A stretch of DNA of 64,000 nucleotides from Onthovicinus sp900555545 (GCA_949296915.1 CASFPX010000005.1:1-64000), one strand, 5' to 3'; positions 44,683-54,289 are shown, numbered from the stretch's first letter. Notes: generated by a model from the letters alone, not told the origin. Made by a program: numbers and translations.

Positions 44683-45423
44683 TTATTCTCGTTTGTCAAC
44701 CCGATATTCCTTTTTTACCGGGAGCGTAATGGCCGCGCAGAGGATATGCACGCTCTCCGCACCGCCAAACATGATCATTTTAGCGCATTCCGTCACGGTG
44801 CTGCCGGTAGTAAAGACATCGTCGATGAGCAAAATGCGCTTGCCGGCCACGGGGGCGCCGGGGCACAGCTCATAGGCCCCCAGGACGTTGGCACGGCGTT
44901 CCTCCGCCGTCAAATGGTGCTGCACCTGCGTCTCCATCCGTTTGAACAGCAGATCGCGGTAGGGAACGCCCGTATGAATCGATATGCGGCGCGCAAGCTC
45001 CTGCGCCTGGTTGAATCCCCGCTCCCTCCGCTTTTTGGCGGAGAGCGGAACGCTTGTAACCCAATCAAAGGGAATCCCCGCGTACGTACTGTCGAATATG
45101 GCACACATTTCATCACTCAGCCCGCGTACCGGGCTGTACTCCCGTTTGAGGCGATAGATCGCGCTGCGGATCTCACCGCCAAAGTAAAACGGCGCAGCGA
45201 GCGCCTGATAATATTTGGGATGCCCGGACGAACAGGTGCAGTCCCTTTTATTTCGGCCGCACCGGAGACATCGCGGACCGGAGATCCGCCAGCGATCCAC
45301 GGAGCACGTACTGCAGGTCCGTTCTCCCGTTGCGAGCACCCGGCCGCAGTAGGGGCAACGGGGCGGATAGATCACATCCAGCAGCCACTCCGCCGCATGT
45401 GTCAGGCGGTCATTCTTCCACAT
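44683..45423 (-). CDS. comF: ComF-family phosphoribosyltransferase-like protein
   Basis: A 246-residue ComF protein. An N-terminal zinc-ribbon-like region carries cysteine pairs (CPYCGRVL, CSTCS, CLRCGR, CTCSSGHP), and the C-terminal PRTase fold carries the binding loop ILLIDDVFTTGSTVTECAK. Also visible are PLSAKKRRERGFNQAQELA and TQVQHHLTAEERRANVLGAY. ComF is needed for uptake of DNA in competent Bacillus, probably handling single-stranded DNA with helicases. It overlaps recD2 by 14 bp, a pairing suggesting a shared DNA-metabolism role. Confidence 0.94.
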   Translation of the reverse strand: MWKNDRLTHAAEWLLDVIYPPRCPYCGRVLATGERTCSTCSVDRWRISGPRCLRCGRNKRDCTCSSGHPKYYQALAAPFYFGGEIRSAIYRLKREYSPVRGLSDEMCAIFDSTYAGIPFDWVTSVPLSAKKRRERGFNQAQELARRISIHTGVPYRDLLFKRMETQVQHHLTAEERRANVLGAYELCPGAPVAGKRILLIDDVFTTGSTVTECAKMIMFGGAESVHILCAAITLPVKKEYRVDKRE

Positions 45424-47623
45424 GGCCGCCCTCCATTAAAAACGCCTTGAGCGCCGAATAGCGGCGTGTCCTTTTGACATTCATGGTCATATCACGCACC
45501 TGTGCCTCCGATCCCACCAGGATCATCTGATTCCTGGCCCGTGTGACTGCCGTGTAGAGCAGATTACGGTAGGAGAGGTTGGGCACCACTTGAAAGACCG
45601 GCATGATCACCGCGCTGAACTCGCACCCCTGACTCTTGTGTACCGTGATGGCATAGGCGAGCTCCAGCTCCCCGGCTGACTCGATTGGATACATCGCCCG
45701 GCGTTCATCAAACCAGACCTCCAGCACGCCGGCCGCCTTGTTGACTGACTTGAGGATGCCGATATCCCCGTTGTAGATCCCGGCGCTGATGTGCTCATTG
45801 CCCGCCTCATCCAGATAGGAGTATTGGATATCATAGTTGTTTTTGACCTGCATGACCTTATCCCCCTCACGCAGGACGAGGTCAAAGATTTTGATCTCCT
45901 TTTTGTCGGGCGCAGGCGGGTTGAGCTGATCGCGCAGCACGTTGTTGAGGTTTCCTGTGCCGAGCCCCCCCTTGCGCGAGGGGCAGAGGACCTGAATATC
46001 CGTCAACGGTGAGTAACCGTACGCCTCTTTCAGCCGGCGGCAGGCCAGGTCACATATGGTCTTTTCCACAGCGGCGGTACTGCTGCGGCTCATGAAGAAA
46101 AAATCCCCCGAGCGCGCGCTCAGATCGGGCATCTCTCCCCGGACGATCCGATGCGAATTCATGACGATCAGACTCTCCATAGCCTGGCGGAAAACTTCCT
46201 TCAGCTCCACGACGGGGACCTTGCCGGAGGCGATCAGATCGCCGAGCACATTGCCGGCCCCCACCGGCGGGAGCTGATCCGTATCGCCCACCAAGATCAA
46301 CCGGCAGCCGCGCGGGACCGCCTCCAACAGGCTGGCAAACAGCAGCACATCCACCATGGAGAGCTCGTCCACGATCAGGGCGTCCGCGGCAATCGGGTTC
46401 TCGCGATTGTGGACAAACGTCCTGTTTCCATCGGCGTCAAAGGTGACCTCCAGCAGGCGGTGGATCGTCTTGGCCTCCCGGCCGGTCAGATCGCTCATAC
46501 GCTTTGCCGCACGCCCCGTAGGCGCTGCAAGAGAAACACGCAGGCGCTGCCCCTCGAACAGCTCGATCATCCCGCGCACCGTGGTTGTCTTACCCGTACC
46601 GGGGCCACCGGTCAGGATCAGCATCCCGGTTGTGGCCGCCGTCAGGATTGCCTCACGCTGCCGGTCGCCATAGTGAATATCATTGAGCGCCTCAATACAG
46701 TCAATCTCCGTCTGCGGGGCAATGAGTGGGGCGGGCGGATGTTCCATCATCGTATCCAACCGGTCCGCAATGGTTTTCTCCGCAGAAAAATACTCCGGCA
46801 GGGAGAGATATTCCCTGCCCCGGAGCGTAAAGCAGTCTATTTTGCCATCCTGAATCAGCCTGTCCACATGCTCCATTACAACGGCCTCATCAACCCGGAG
46901 CAGCGCTCCAGCCGGTGCCGCAATCTTTTCCTTTGGGATGCAGGTATGGCCGTTGCTGATATTGTGCCGCAGGACAAAGAGAACCCCCGCGCCGACGCGG
47001 TTGGCGGAATCCGGCTCGATCTCGAGTCCCTGCGCCATGGCGTCCACGCGCGTGAAATCCTCCACAATCCCCTCCCCGCACAGGAGGTAGGGATCCGCCT
47101 TGATTCGTCCGAAGGCCTCCCGCCCCAGGGCGTGATAGGCGCGGATACACTCCTCCGGTTTGAGACCGAGCGACGAGAGGGAAATGATCGCCTCGCGCAT
47201 GGAAAATTTGCGTTCAAATTCATCCGTAATCTGGCGCGCCTTTTTCAGGGTGATGCCCTTAATCCGGGTCAATTCCTCCGGATTTCCAGAGAGGATATCA
47301 AACGTGTCGCCGCCAAACTCGCTCACGATCTTGTAGGCCGTAGCCGTCCCGATACCACGGATCGCCCCGGAGGAAAGGTATTTGAGCATGGCGGAGGAAT
47401 CTGCGACAAAGGTGCGCCGGCTATTGAGCGCGTGAAACTGGCGTCCAAAGACGGGATGCTGCTCCCAGCGGCCCTCCATCTCCAACCATTCACCGGCTGC
47501 CACGGCTGGAAAAACGCCAATGACGCTGACAAGCGTGTTGTCAGCGTCCACATCCAGCACAGCGAAGCCCGTATCCTCCTTGACAAAGGAGATGTTCTCC
47601 ACCTGCCCGCTCAATTTTTCCAT
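45410..47623 (-). CDS. recD2: RecD2-type ATP-dependent DNA helicase
   Basis: A 737-residue SF1B helicase. It has the RecD2 N-terminal OB-like region (GQVENISFVKEDTGFAVL), helix-hairpin-helix repeats (SGAIRGIGTATAYKIVSEFG, RIKGITLKKARQI), Walker A ILTGGPGTGKTTTVRG (near 339), LIVDELSMVDVLLF, LVGDTDQLPPVGAG and the SH3/UvrD-C end (YAITVHKSQGCEFSAV). RecD2 unwinds 5'-3' and takes part in repair and replication-fork processing outside RecBCD. I prefer ATG 47623, seven bases after GGAAGG. Full length. Confidence 0.95.
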   Translation of the reverse strand: MEKLSGQVENISFVKEDTGFAVLDVDADNTLVSVIGVFPAVAAGEWLEMEGRWEQHPVFGRQFHALNSRRTFVADSSAMLKYLSSGAIRGIGTATAYKIVSEFGGDTFDILSGNPEELTRIKGITLKKARQITDEFERKFSMREAIISLSSLGLKPEECIRAYHALGREAFGRIKADPYLLCGEGIVEDFTRVDAMAQGLEIEPDSANRVGAGVLFVLRHNISNGHTCIPKEKIAAPAGALLRVDEAVVMEHVDRLIQDGKIDCFTLRGREYLSLPEYFSAEKTIADRLDTMMEHPPAPLIAPQTEIDCIEALNDIHYGDRQREAILTAATTGMLILTGGPGTGKTTTVRGMIELFEGQRLRVSLAAPTGRAAKRMSDLTGREAKTIHRLLEVTFDADGNRTFVHNRENPIAADALIVDELSMVDVLLFASLLEAVPRGCRLILVGDTDQLPPVGAGNVLGDLIASGKVPVVELKEVFRQAMESLIVMNSHRIVRGEMPDLSARSGDFFFMSRSSTAAVEKTICDLACRRLKEAYGYSPLTDIQVLCPSRKGGLGTGNLNNVLRDQLNPPAPDKKEIKIFDLVLREGDKVMQVKNNYDIQYSYLDEAGNEHISAGIYNGDIGILKSVNKAAGVLEVWFDERRAMYPIESAGELELAYAITVHKSQGCEFSAVIMPVFQVVPNLSYRNLLYTAVTRARNQMILVGSEAQVRDMTMNVKRTRRYSALKAFLMEGGHVEE

Positions 47624-47641
47624 TGCCGAACCTTCCATGTT

Positions 47642-47986
47642 TCACGATCCTTTTATCTGTTTCTCAAAATACATCTGGGCCTGTGACACGGGGCACAGGT
47701 GCGACTTTTCCAGCTCCAGACACGTCCGCTCCGCCGCCTGCCGCGCATCCTCCGCCAAACCGCAGTCCACTGCCAGCAGGGGAACGTCAATCAGCCGGGC
47801 ACGCAGGTGCGCCCCCCGGATCATGCACTCCGCATCGCTGTAATCCATTCCAGGGGGGAGCAGCACCACCAGGCACTTGCGAACCCTGCGGATGCTCAGC
47901 AGCTTGAGCAGCAAAAAATAGACCGTAGTGATGATTCCCACCATGGCGAATACCGCCAGAGCGGCCTGTAAAATATCGCGCATCAT
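47642..47986 (-). CDS. Small membrane-anchored protein, unknown
   Basis: A 114-residue protein with one N-terminal membrane helix (DILQAALAVFAMVGIITTVYFLLLKLL) and a cytosolic domain containing CLVVLLPPGMDYSDAECMIRGAHLRARLIDVPLLAVDCGL and a short helix pair. I do not recognise a family. The start at ATG 47986 has GAGGTG six bases upstream. It ends 18 bp before recD2 and is probably cotranscribed with recD2 and comF. Confidence 0.75.
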   Translation of the reverse strand: MMRDILQAALAVFAMVGIITTVYFLLLKLLSIRRVRKCLVVLLPPGMDYSDAECMIRGAHLRARLIDVPLLAVDCGLAEDARQAAERTCLELEKSHLCPVSQAQMYFEKQIKGS

Positions 47987-48137
47987 GCCGATCACCTCGC
48001 GCCATTGTATGCACGGGTGAGGGGAAGCGTTAAAAGCGACACAGAGAACATCTGCCCACTTGCAATAATCCTAAAACTTCGAGTTTCTCTGTTACGTGAG
48101 GTTATTATACCACGCACGGGTATATATGGCAAATACG

Positions 48138-48172
48138 TAAAAGAAGGGCAGTGATAATAATCTCTGCCCTTC
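48138..48172 (-). terminator. Terminator after mltG
   Basis: GAAGGGCAG (48143-48151) pairs with CTGCCCTTC (48164-48172). Reading the minus strand, TTTTACG follows. The mltG stop is 30 bp upstream. Confidence 0.8.
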
Positions 48173-48201
48173 AACTCCATTACACCTGAAAAAACTTACA
48201 A

Positions 48202-49182
48202 TTAATCTTCCATTGTTGGACTAATTCCAAGTTCTTTACATTTTGCTACATGCTCAGCATCAGTTCTTGAATAATAACAGACGCCATCCTTCGACACAAA
48301 GAAATAATAATCGGTCTGAGCTGGACTTAGTACTGCCTCAATGGCGGTACTACTTGGGTTACAGATGGGGCCAGCCGGTATCCCGTCACACTTATACGTA
48401 TTATAGGTAGGCCGAAACTGATCTCCGCCACTTATCCCCGCCATAGGCAGATATTCAAGCATTGCGTTTTCTACATAGACAATGGTAGAATCACACTTTA
48501 ATCCCAGTGTGCCGTCTGACTCATTTCCATTTTTTAAACGGTTCAATAGAACCGATGCAACATTTTTCATATCCGAGGCCGTCGCAGCTTCCTTCTCCAC
48601 AATTGAGGCGAGGGTAATGACCTCATCCAAATTCATACCCACAGCTGAAGCACGGGAGGCATAGGAAGCATACCGATCCTGCGTAGTGGAGAGGATCTTG
48701 CGGAAGATCTCCGTCGGAGTGGCGTCCTTGTAGAACTCATAGGTCGCCGGCCACAGGTAGCCCTCCATCTTGAAGGCACGGGCGCCGCGATCCGGCTCCT
48801 GCGCAATATAAGAGCAGGCAGAAGTTACAGATGAGTCATTGACAACAGCCCAAAACTCTTCTTTCGTCCCCATACCTTTATCGACCAGCGTGTTAATCAT
48901 CCGGGCCAGAGTATATCCCTCCGGGAAGGTGATCGTAATGGTGTTATCCTCCTGCGTCCCGGGCGCATCCGGGTTCTCTGGACTGTCCGGCACATCATTG
49001 CCCGGCGAATCCGGATTTGCCGGACTGCCCCCCTCCTCGACTACATTGCCGGTATAGTCTCCGAAAATAAACGGGTTGTGCGTAGTGGTGATGCTTTCCT
49101 CCGTATCCCCGCCGCACGCGGCCAATGAGAAAACAAGCCCTATCGCCAGCGCACAGGCCGCTATCCGTTTGCAGATTTTCAT
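48202..49182 (-). CDS. mltG: MltG-like endolytic transglycosylase lipoprotein
   Basis: A 326-residue protein starting at ATG 49182 (AAGGGGAT upstream). The signal peptide ends in the lipobox SLAAC, so it is a lipoprotein rather than the usual single-pass membrane form. A Pro/Gly/Asp-rich linker (~45-80) leads to a LysM-like part (TITFPEGYTLARMINTLV) and the YceG/MltG fold: GYLWPATYEFYKDATPTEIF, LASIVEKEAAT with the catalytic Glu, and NRLKNG. MltG trims nascent glycan strands. Only one YceG domain end is visible but the C-terminus (PTYNTYKCDGIPAGPICNPS) is complete. Confidence 0.88.
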   Translation of the reverse strand: MKICKRIAACALAIGLVFSLAACGGDTEESITTTHNPFIFGDYTGNVVEEGGSPANPDSPGNDVPDSPENPDAPGTQEDNTITITFPEGYTLARMINTLVDKGMGTKEEFWAVVNDSSVTSACSYIAQEPDRGARAFKMEGYLWPATYEFYKDATPTEIFRKILSTTQDRYASYASRASAVGMNLDEVITLASIVEKEAATASDMKNVASVLLNRLKNGNESDGTLGLKCDSTIVYVENAMLEYLPMAGISGGDQFRPTYNTYKCDGIPAGPICNPSSTAIEAVLSPAQTDYYFFVSKDGVCYYSRTDAEHVAKCKELGISPTMED

Positions 49183-49207
49183 ATAGATCCCCTTCTTTAC
49201 AGAAGAA

Positions 49208-50056
49208 TTATTTTGCCATATAAATGACCGCGAACGCATCCGGCCCGCTATGGGCGCTGATCGTACATCCGGTGACGCTGGTGAGGACCTCGTCAAAAAT
49301 ATTTTTGCTTTTTACATACTCCACCAGACTGCCGAAAAACGCCTCATCCAGCGCAGAATGCGATACAAAAACGCGGCGCGTATCAATATTGGTCAAATCG
49401 GCCAGGCGGTCGTCAATATATTGCCGGTAAACCTTATCCACCTTGCCGCGATACTTTTTAATCACGCCAAGCGCACCGTCCGTCATCCCGATGCAGGGTT
49501 TGATCCCCAGCAGGTTTGCGCCAAATGCGGTCAATGCAGAACAACGGCCGCCCGCCTTGAGATATTCCAGCGTATTGACCATGAAGGTTGTCTGAACCTT
49601 TGGCACAAGCGCCGAAACCTCCTCAAAGATCTGGCGGGCATCCATCCCCTTTTCCCGACGGTCGCAGGCTTCCAGGATCAGGTGCGACATCCCTGTGTGC
49701 AATGCCAGCGAATCGATCACGTACACATCATCTATCTCACCTGCCGCAATCTTCGCGTTCTGGCAGGTGGAAGAAATCTTGCTGCTCAGAGCAATGTGCA
49801 CCACCTGACTGCCGTCCTGCGTCAGCTCCCGGAACAGATCGATATACGTCTGTGGGGCGATGGCAGAGGTTTTCGCAGTCTCCTTGGTGCGCTCATGATA
49901 GGCAAAGACATCATTCATCTGAATGTCCACACCATCGAGATAGGAATCCATCCCCAGGGAGATGGTCAGCGGGGTGATGCGGATCTCATACTTTTGGATC
50001 AGCTCCTTGGGCAGATCGCAGGGGCTGTCCGCCGTGATATAGACATGGTTCGCCAT
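49208..50056 (-). CDS. DegV-family fatty-acid-binding protein
   Basis: A 282-residue DegV protein starting MANHVYITADSPCDLPKELI, with TSAIAPQTYIDLF, LSSKISSTCQNA, IDSLALHTGM, NTLEYLKAGGR (lipid-binding pocket) and the C-terminal VTGCTISAHSGPDAFAV. Members include FakB, which presents fatty acids to FakA kinase, but no fakA is nearby. The start is ATG 50056 after AAAGGAGAATATT; further in-frame codons upstream are non-coding. A consensus promoter lies immediately upstream. Confidence 0.92.
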   Translation of the reverse strand: MANHVYITADSPCDLPKELIQKYEIRITPLTISLGMDSYLDGVDIQMNDVFAYHERTKETAKTSAIAPQTYIDLFRELTQDGSQVVHIALSSKISSTCQNAKIAAGEIDDVYVIDSLALHTGMSHLILEACDRREKGMDARQIFEEVSALVPKVQTTFMVNTLEYLKAGGRCSALTAFGANLLGIKPCIGMTDGALGVIKKYRGKVDKVYRQYIDDRLADLTNIDTRRVFVSHSALDEAFFGSLVEYVKSKNIFDEVLTSVTGCTISAHSGPDAFAVIYMAK

Positions 50057-50084
50057 AATATTCTCCTTTACTAATAATAAAAAT

Positions 50085-50113
50085 ATAATAATTGATTCCC
50101 GTACAATTGTCAA
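50085..50113 (-). promoter_or_regulatory. Promoter of the degV-family gene
   Basis: TTGACA (50108-50113), a 17-bp spacer and TATTAT (50085-50090) on the minus strand. Confidence 0.8.
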
Positions 50114-50178
50114 GCAGTCATGATACCGGGCGGAGCGGCATAGAATGCCATACACACATGCTGCGGGGAGGGATTTTG

Positions 50179-50955
50179 ATGCACGTACTGATCCTGACAA
50201 AGAAGAACTTGACCGCCATTGCGGCTGGAATCGGTGCAGCCGCGCTCCTGTGTTTCGCGGCGTTTTCGCTGGCCGGTTCCCCCGGAAGTGTAGCGGCATC
50301 CGGCGCTGACAAAAAACTGCCCATCTACAATGTGGACACTGCGGAGAAAAAAATAGCCCTGACCTTTGACGCCGCCTGGGGCAATGAGGACACGCAGCAG
50401 ATCATTGATATTTTGGGCAAGTACAACGCCAAGGCGACCTTTTTCATCGTCGGGGAATGGGCAGACAAATACCCGGAGGACGTCAAAGCCCTTGCGGCAG
50501 CGGGGCACAGCATTCAGAACCACTCCGACACCCACCCACATATGACAAAGCTCAGTGGAGATTCCATCGCCGCAGAAATTACCGGCTGCAATCAAAAGCT
50601 GAAGGCACTGACCGGGAAAGAGCCCGCCTATTTTCGCGCGCCGTATGGGGACTACGACAGCGAAACCGTCAGCGGCGCACAGGCGCTGAATATGGAGGCG
50701 ATCCAGTGGGACGTGGACAGTCTGGACTGGAAGGGGCTGATCCCTGAACAGATCGCCCAGCGCGTGACGGAAAAGACAAAACCAGGCTCCATTATCCTGT
50801 GCCATAACGGGGCCAAGCACATCCTGGAGGCGCTGCCGTTGTTCATCGAGCCGCTGCAGGCGCAGGGATATCAATTCGTGACGCTGGAGGAACTGATCCT
50901 ACCGCAGCCGTACACTATCGACGCGAATGGAACACAACACGCGGATACCCGGTGA
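50179..50955 (+). CDS. PdaB-like polysaccharide deacetylase (sporulation type)
   Basis: A 258-residue exported or membrane-anchored protein: a hydrophobic N-terminal segment (IAAGIGAAALLCFAAFSL) then a NodB-type CE4 domain. Motifs are KKIALTFDAAWGNEDT (motif 1, with FDxxW as in PdaB rather than the FDDG of general deacetylases), HSIQNHSDTHPHM (metal histidines), YFRAPYGDYD and SIILCHNG. PdaB-type proteins act in spore cortex maintenance; the precise reaction of this member is not established. ATG 50179 follows GGGGAGGG by six bases; earlier in-frame starts lack a site. Divergent from the degV gene. Confidence 0.88.
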   Translation: MHVLILTKKNLTAIAAGIGAAALLCFAAFSLAGSPGSVAASGADKKLPIYNVDTAEKKIALTFDAAWGNEDTQQIIDILGKYNAKATFFIVGEWADKYPEDVKALAAAGHSIQNHSDTHPHMTKLSGDSIAAEITGCNQKLKALTGKEPAYFRAPYGDYDSETVSGAQALNMEAIQWDVDSLDWKGLIPEQIAQRVTEKTKPGSIILCHNGAKHILEALPLFIEPLQAQGYQFVTLEELILPQPYTIDANGTQHADTR

Positions 50956-51001
50956 GGCGAAACAGCGCGAACGCCGGTGCATTTGACCGGCTGCACGAGA
51001 A

Positions 51002-51036
51002 AAGGATGCCGCAAAAATGCGGCATCCTTCTTTCAC
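51002..51036 (+). terminator. Terminator after the PdaB-like gene
   Basis: AGGATGCCGCA and TGCGGCATCCT form an 11-bp stem with a 4-base loop, followed by TCTTTC. A-rich sequence on the other side makes it possibly bidirectional, serving the minus-strand gene ending at 51072. Confidence 0.75.
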
Positions 51037-51071
51037 TGTTCAATTCAGATCGCTTTGCACAAGGCACCAGT

Positions 51072-51800
51072 TCACGTCGGGGAAAAGAACGCGTTTTCAC
51101 GTGCCAGACGATAAAAATTTGGATTAAATGCAGGGCGCTTATTTTCAAAAATACAAATCACATAGCGGTCATGGCGAATATACATCCGAACGGAAAGACT
51201 GCTGTACTCGCCGGCGTGCCAATTTGGAAACCCGGTGGTGTAACAACTGACACGATCCACCAGAACCTCATAGTCCTCCGCCGTCAAATAGCGATCCCCT
51301 TCCTCCGCACCCGGAGGGTTATTCTCGCAAATCGCGCGCAAATAATCCTGAGCTGTTTTCGGGTCTGAAAACGCGTCTCGCGTAAATCCAAACACATCGC
51401 CCATACTATGCTGAACTGTTTTGTAGTAACGCTCATACGTATACTCGGTGCCGGCCACCCTGTTTGTATCCTGTGTTGTTTGTTCATATTGGGACTCATT
51501 ACCCGGTAAGAAATCGTTGAGGTATGCCTGATCTGTTGTCACAGCGTCGCACAGTGTGTAGATCTCCTCATCTGTCATCTCAAACGGATCGCCGTCATAC
51601 GCTATCGGGAGCACATAGGTCTCGATCACGCCGGCTACAATCAACAGGCCGGACAGCCCCAGTGCACCAATCCCAATGCCCAGCATCACTTTTCCGCGGT
51701 GCTTTGCCTTCCAGACCACTATCAGGATCACACCTATTAGAATCAATAGCATTGCCTGTACGCTCTTGATTGAAAATGATCCCAACAAATTCACAATCAT
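51072..51800 (-). CDS. Membrane protein of unknown function
   Basis: A 242-residue protein with two N-terminal membrane helices (AMLLILIGVILIVVWKA; MLGIGIGALGLSGLLIVAGVI) and an extracytoplasmic, acidic C-terminal domain of ~170 residues (FEMTDEEIYTLCDAVTTDQAYL, GDRYLTAEDYEVLVDRVSCYTTG). No family recognised. It stands alone, with a degenerate coding-like region upstream (51850-52103). Confidence 0.7.
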   Translation of the reverse strand: MIVNLLGSFSIKSVQAMLLILIGVILIVVWKAKHRGKVMLGIGIGALGLSGLLIVAGVIETYVLPIAYDGDPFEMTDEEIYTLCDAVTTDQAYLNDFLPGNESQYEQTTQDTNRVAGTEYTYERYYKTVQHSMGDVFGFTRDAFSDPKTAQDYLRAICENNPPGAEEGDRYLTAEDYEVLVDRVSCYTTGFPNWHAGEYSSLSVRMYIRHDRYVICIFENKRPAFNPNFYRLARENAFFSPT

Positions 51801-51849
51801 TAAATTCCCACCCCACTTTGCATGGATACAAAAATTAGAAAACCCAACA

Positions 51850-52103
51850 CAGTTCGGTCAGCTCTTCTTGATAGCGTTTTTTATCTGAAGAAACCACAAG
51901 ACAATCAAATTGATTTGTTCGCCCTCTATCACTATCATTTTTCCAATCATACCCTGGATCATCCGCTGGTATCTAATCCTTCTTGTGGATAGTCGCTCTA
52001 TACGCCTCAATATTACAATGAGTTTTCGTATACATTAGGCGGATTACATGTATCCCATAATTTTAAATTCATTGCCACATCCTTCTTCCAGTTTGTGATT
52101 CAT
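51850..52103 (-). pseudogene. Possible decayed small gene
   Basis: ATG 52103 is preceded by GATAAGGAGAGT and a TATAAT-like box, and reads MNHKLEEGCGNEFKIMGYM before an early stop at 52044. Further down, other minus-strand frames read protein-like strings such as NPPNVYENSL and PGYDWKNDSDRGRTNQFD, each broken by stops. This suggests a small gene broken by several frameshifts. The family is unknown and the call is weak. The rest of the 51801-52202 spacer is AT-rich with no other feature. Confidence 0.3.
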
Positions 52104-52202
52104 ACTCTCCTTATCCTATATTATAGCACCACCGCACTACATATTATATATAAATTTAACACGAATGAGAAATCGCATTGAGGAAATAATTTATAAATAA
52201 TG

Positions 52203-52238
52203 CACAAAAATCGGTGTTGCTTACTGCAACACCGATTT
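52203..52238 (-). terminator. Terminator after ispH-S1
   Basis: AAATCGGTGTTGC (52208-52220) and GCAACACCGATTT (52226-52238) make a perfect 13-bp stem with a 5-base loop. On the minus strand TTTTTGTGC follows. It lies 30 bp after the stop at 52268. Confidence 0.92.
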
Positions 52239-52267
52239 AATCAACTGATATCAGATCTTATACCGGA

Positions 52268-54289
52268 TTACTCCGCGTCCTCTGCCTCGTCCGCCTCGGC
52301 TGCGCCATCCTCGATGAGGGCGCGCATGGAGAGGCTGACACGCTTCTTGTCAAAGTCGATCTCCGTGATCTTCACCTTGACAACGTCGCCCACCTTGACA
52401 ACATCCTGCGGCTTCTCCACACGGCGATCCGCCAACTGGGAGATATGGATCAGGCCGTCGATCCCCGGGATGATCTGCGCGAATGCGCCGAACGCCGTCA
52501 GGCCGACGATCTTGGCCTCGACAACGGTTCCAACCGGGTAATCCCTGCGCAGGATCTCCCACGGGTTGTCCTCCGCCTTTTTGAAGCCGAGGGAAATTTT
52601 CCGCTTCTCAGGATCAAGATCCTTGATGTAAACCTCGACCGTATCGCCGACATTGACGACCTCGGACGGGTGCTTGATACGGCTCCAGGAGAGCTCGGAG
52701 ATGTGGATCATGCCATCCACACCGCCAATGTCGACAAATGCGCCATAGGAGGTGAGGGACTTGACAATGCCGGTATACTTCTGGCCAATCTCCGCCTGCT
52801 CCCAGAACTTGTCCTCAAGCGCCTTGCGCTGCTCGCGGAGCACCGCACGCACGGAACCGACGGCGCGCCTGCGGCGCTTGTCAATATCGATGATGTGGAA
52901 CTGCACCTTCTGCTTCAGCAGGCCCTCGAGCGGGTCGTTGCGGGAAGCTGTGGCGAGGGAAGCCGGGATGAACACACGGGAACCCTGGACATCCGCCAGC
53001 ACGCCACCGCGGACAACGTCGGTCACAGTGCCTTCGAGGACAGCATCCTCCTCATGTGCCTTGACAATCGCATCCCAGGACTTGGTGGCGTCATAACGGC
53101 GCTTGGAGAGCATTACAGTGCCCTCGGCGTCGTTTGTCTTCATGATGATGAGATCCATCTCATCGCCGATCTTGACCTCCTTGAGCGGATCGACGTTGGG
53201 ATCGTTGGAGTATTCGCTCAGCGGAATGTAGCCGGCGTGCTTGCGATTGATGTCTACCTGTATCTCGCTGGGGGAAATGCCCACCACAACGCCGTGCACC
53301 TTCTGGTCGCTGTTCATGGACTTGAGCGACTCTTCAAGTGCCTCGGAAAAGCTCATCTCATCGAACGACTTCGCGGCTTCCTCCTTTTCAGTTTCCTGTG
53401 GTGCCGCCGCATTCGTTTCAACGGCTGAGTTGGTTTCATTAATGATTTCGGACATGGTTTCGAGTACCTCCTTTATAATGCGAGCGGGAGTTGAGGCCCC
53501 CGCAGTAACGCCCAAATGACGGCAACCGGTAAAATCGATCCTGTGCAGTTCCTCCGCCGTCTCGATCAGATCCGTCGGGCAGTTTGGCTCGCACACGCTT
53601 TTGAGCTTGGCCGTGTTGGAGCTCTGGCGGCCGCCGATGATGAGCATCCTGTCGCATTCCTGCGACAGTTTGACCGCTTCCGCCTGTCTTTCTTCGGTTG
53701 CATTACATATTGTATCAAAAACGACGGCGTTTGTATATACCAATTTTATTTTTTTAACACATTTTTGCCACTGCTGCACGCTAAAAGTCGTCTGCGCGAC
53801 GGCACAAAGGCTCTTTTGAGCCAGTTCGGGATGCTCCGAGATAATTTTTTCCAGCTCTTCCAGATTCCGGAAGACATAAGTCTCCCCATGGCAGTGCCCC
53901 TTGATGCCGATCACCTCGGGATGATTGGGATCCCCTGCAATCAGAACCGTGCTCCCGTTGACCGTGGCGTCGGAGACGATCCGATGGATCTTTTGGACAA
54001 AGGGACACGTCGCGTTGGCACAGGTGAGAGAACGGCGGTTGATCTCATCCATGACCGCCTTGGTCACACCGTGCGTGCGCACCACCAGGACGGCATCATC
54101 CGGCGCCTGCTCCGGCGTCTCCACAATGGTGACACCGCGCGACTTCAGATCATCCACTACCTGTGGATTGTGAATGATGGGACCCAGGGTACAAACTTTT
54201 TTCCCCTCATCTAAAAGAGAATAAACCATATTGACGGCTCTGTCAACCCCAAAACAGAAACCAGCTGTCTCAGCGAGCGTGATTTTCAT
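52268..54289 (-). CDS. ispH: Fusion of IspH (HMBPP reductase) and ribosomal protein S1-like domains
   Basis: A 673-residue two-part protein. Residues 1-~285 are IspH: Cys12 in TAGFCFGVDRA, Cys in CANATCPFVQK and Cys in ICNATEERQAEA hold the [4Fe-4S] cluster; HNPQVV, RTHGV and GDPNHPEV are also present. It makes IPP and DMAPP in the MEP isoprenoid pathway. After an acidic linker come four S1 RNA-binding domains (starts near 330, 420, 500 and 590; motifs GAFVDIGGVDGMIHISELSW, FGAFAQIIPGIDGLIHISQL). This IspH-S1 fusion is known in Clostridia. It overlaps the cmk-plsC gene by 20 bp. Confidence 0.95.
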   Translation of the reverse strand: MKITLAETAGFCFGVDRAVNMVYSLLDEGKKVCTLGPIIHNPQVVDDLKSRGVTIVETPEQAPDDAVLVVRTHGVTKAVMDEINRRSLTCANATCPFVQKIHRIVSDATVNGSTVLIAGDPNHPEVIGIKGHCHGETYVFRNLEELEKIISEHPELAQKSLCAVAQTTFSVQQWQKCVKKIKLVYTNAVVFDTICNATEERQAEAVKLSQECDRMLIIGGRQSSNTAKLKSVCEPNCPTDLIETAEELHRIDFTGCRHLGVTAGASTPARIIKEVLETMSEIINETNSAVETNAAAPQETEKEEAAKSFDEMSFSEALEESLKSMNSDQKVHGVVVGISPSEIQVDINRKHAGYIPLSEYSNDPNVDPLKEVKIGDEMDLIIMKTNDAEGTVMLSKRRYDATKSWDAIVKAHEEDAVLEGTVTDVVRGGVLADVQGSRVFIPASLATASRNDPLEGLLKQKVQFHIIDIDKRRRRAVGSVRAVLREQRKALEDKFWEQAEIGQKYTGIVKSLTSYGAFVDIGGVDGMIHISELSWSRIKHPSEVVNVGDTVEVYIKDLDPEKRKISLGFKKAEDNPWEILRRDYPVGTVVEAKIVGLTAFGAFAQIIPGIDGLIHISQLADRRVEKPQDVVKVGDVVKVKITEIDFDKKRVSLSMRALIEDGAAEADEAEDAE

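Noticed and set aside
52268..54289. IspH-S1 as an assembly fusion of two genes
   Set aside because: The same fusion is known in Clostridia and the linker frame is continuous.
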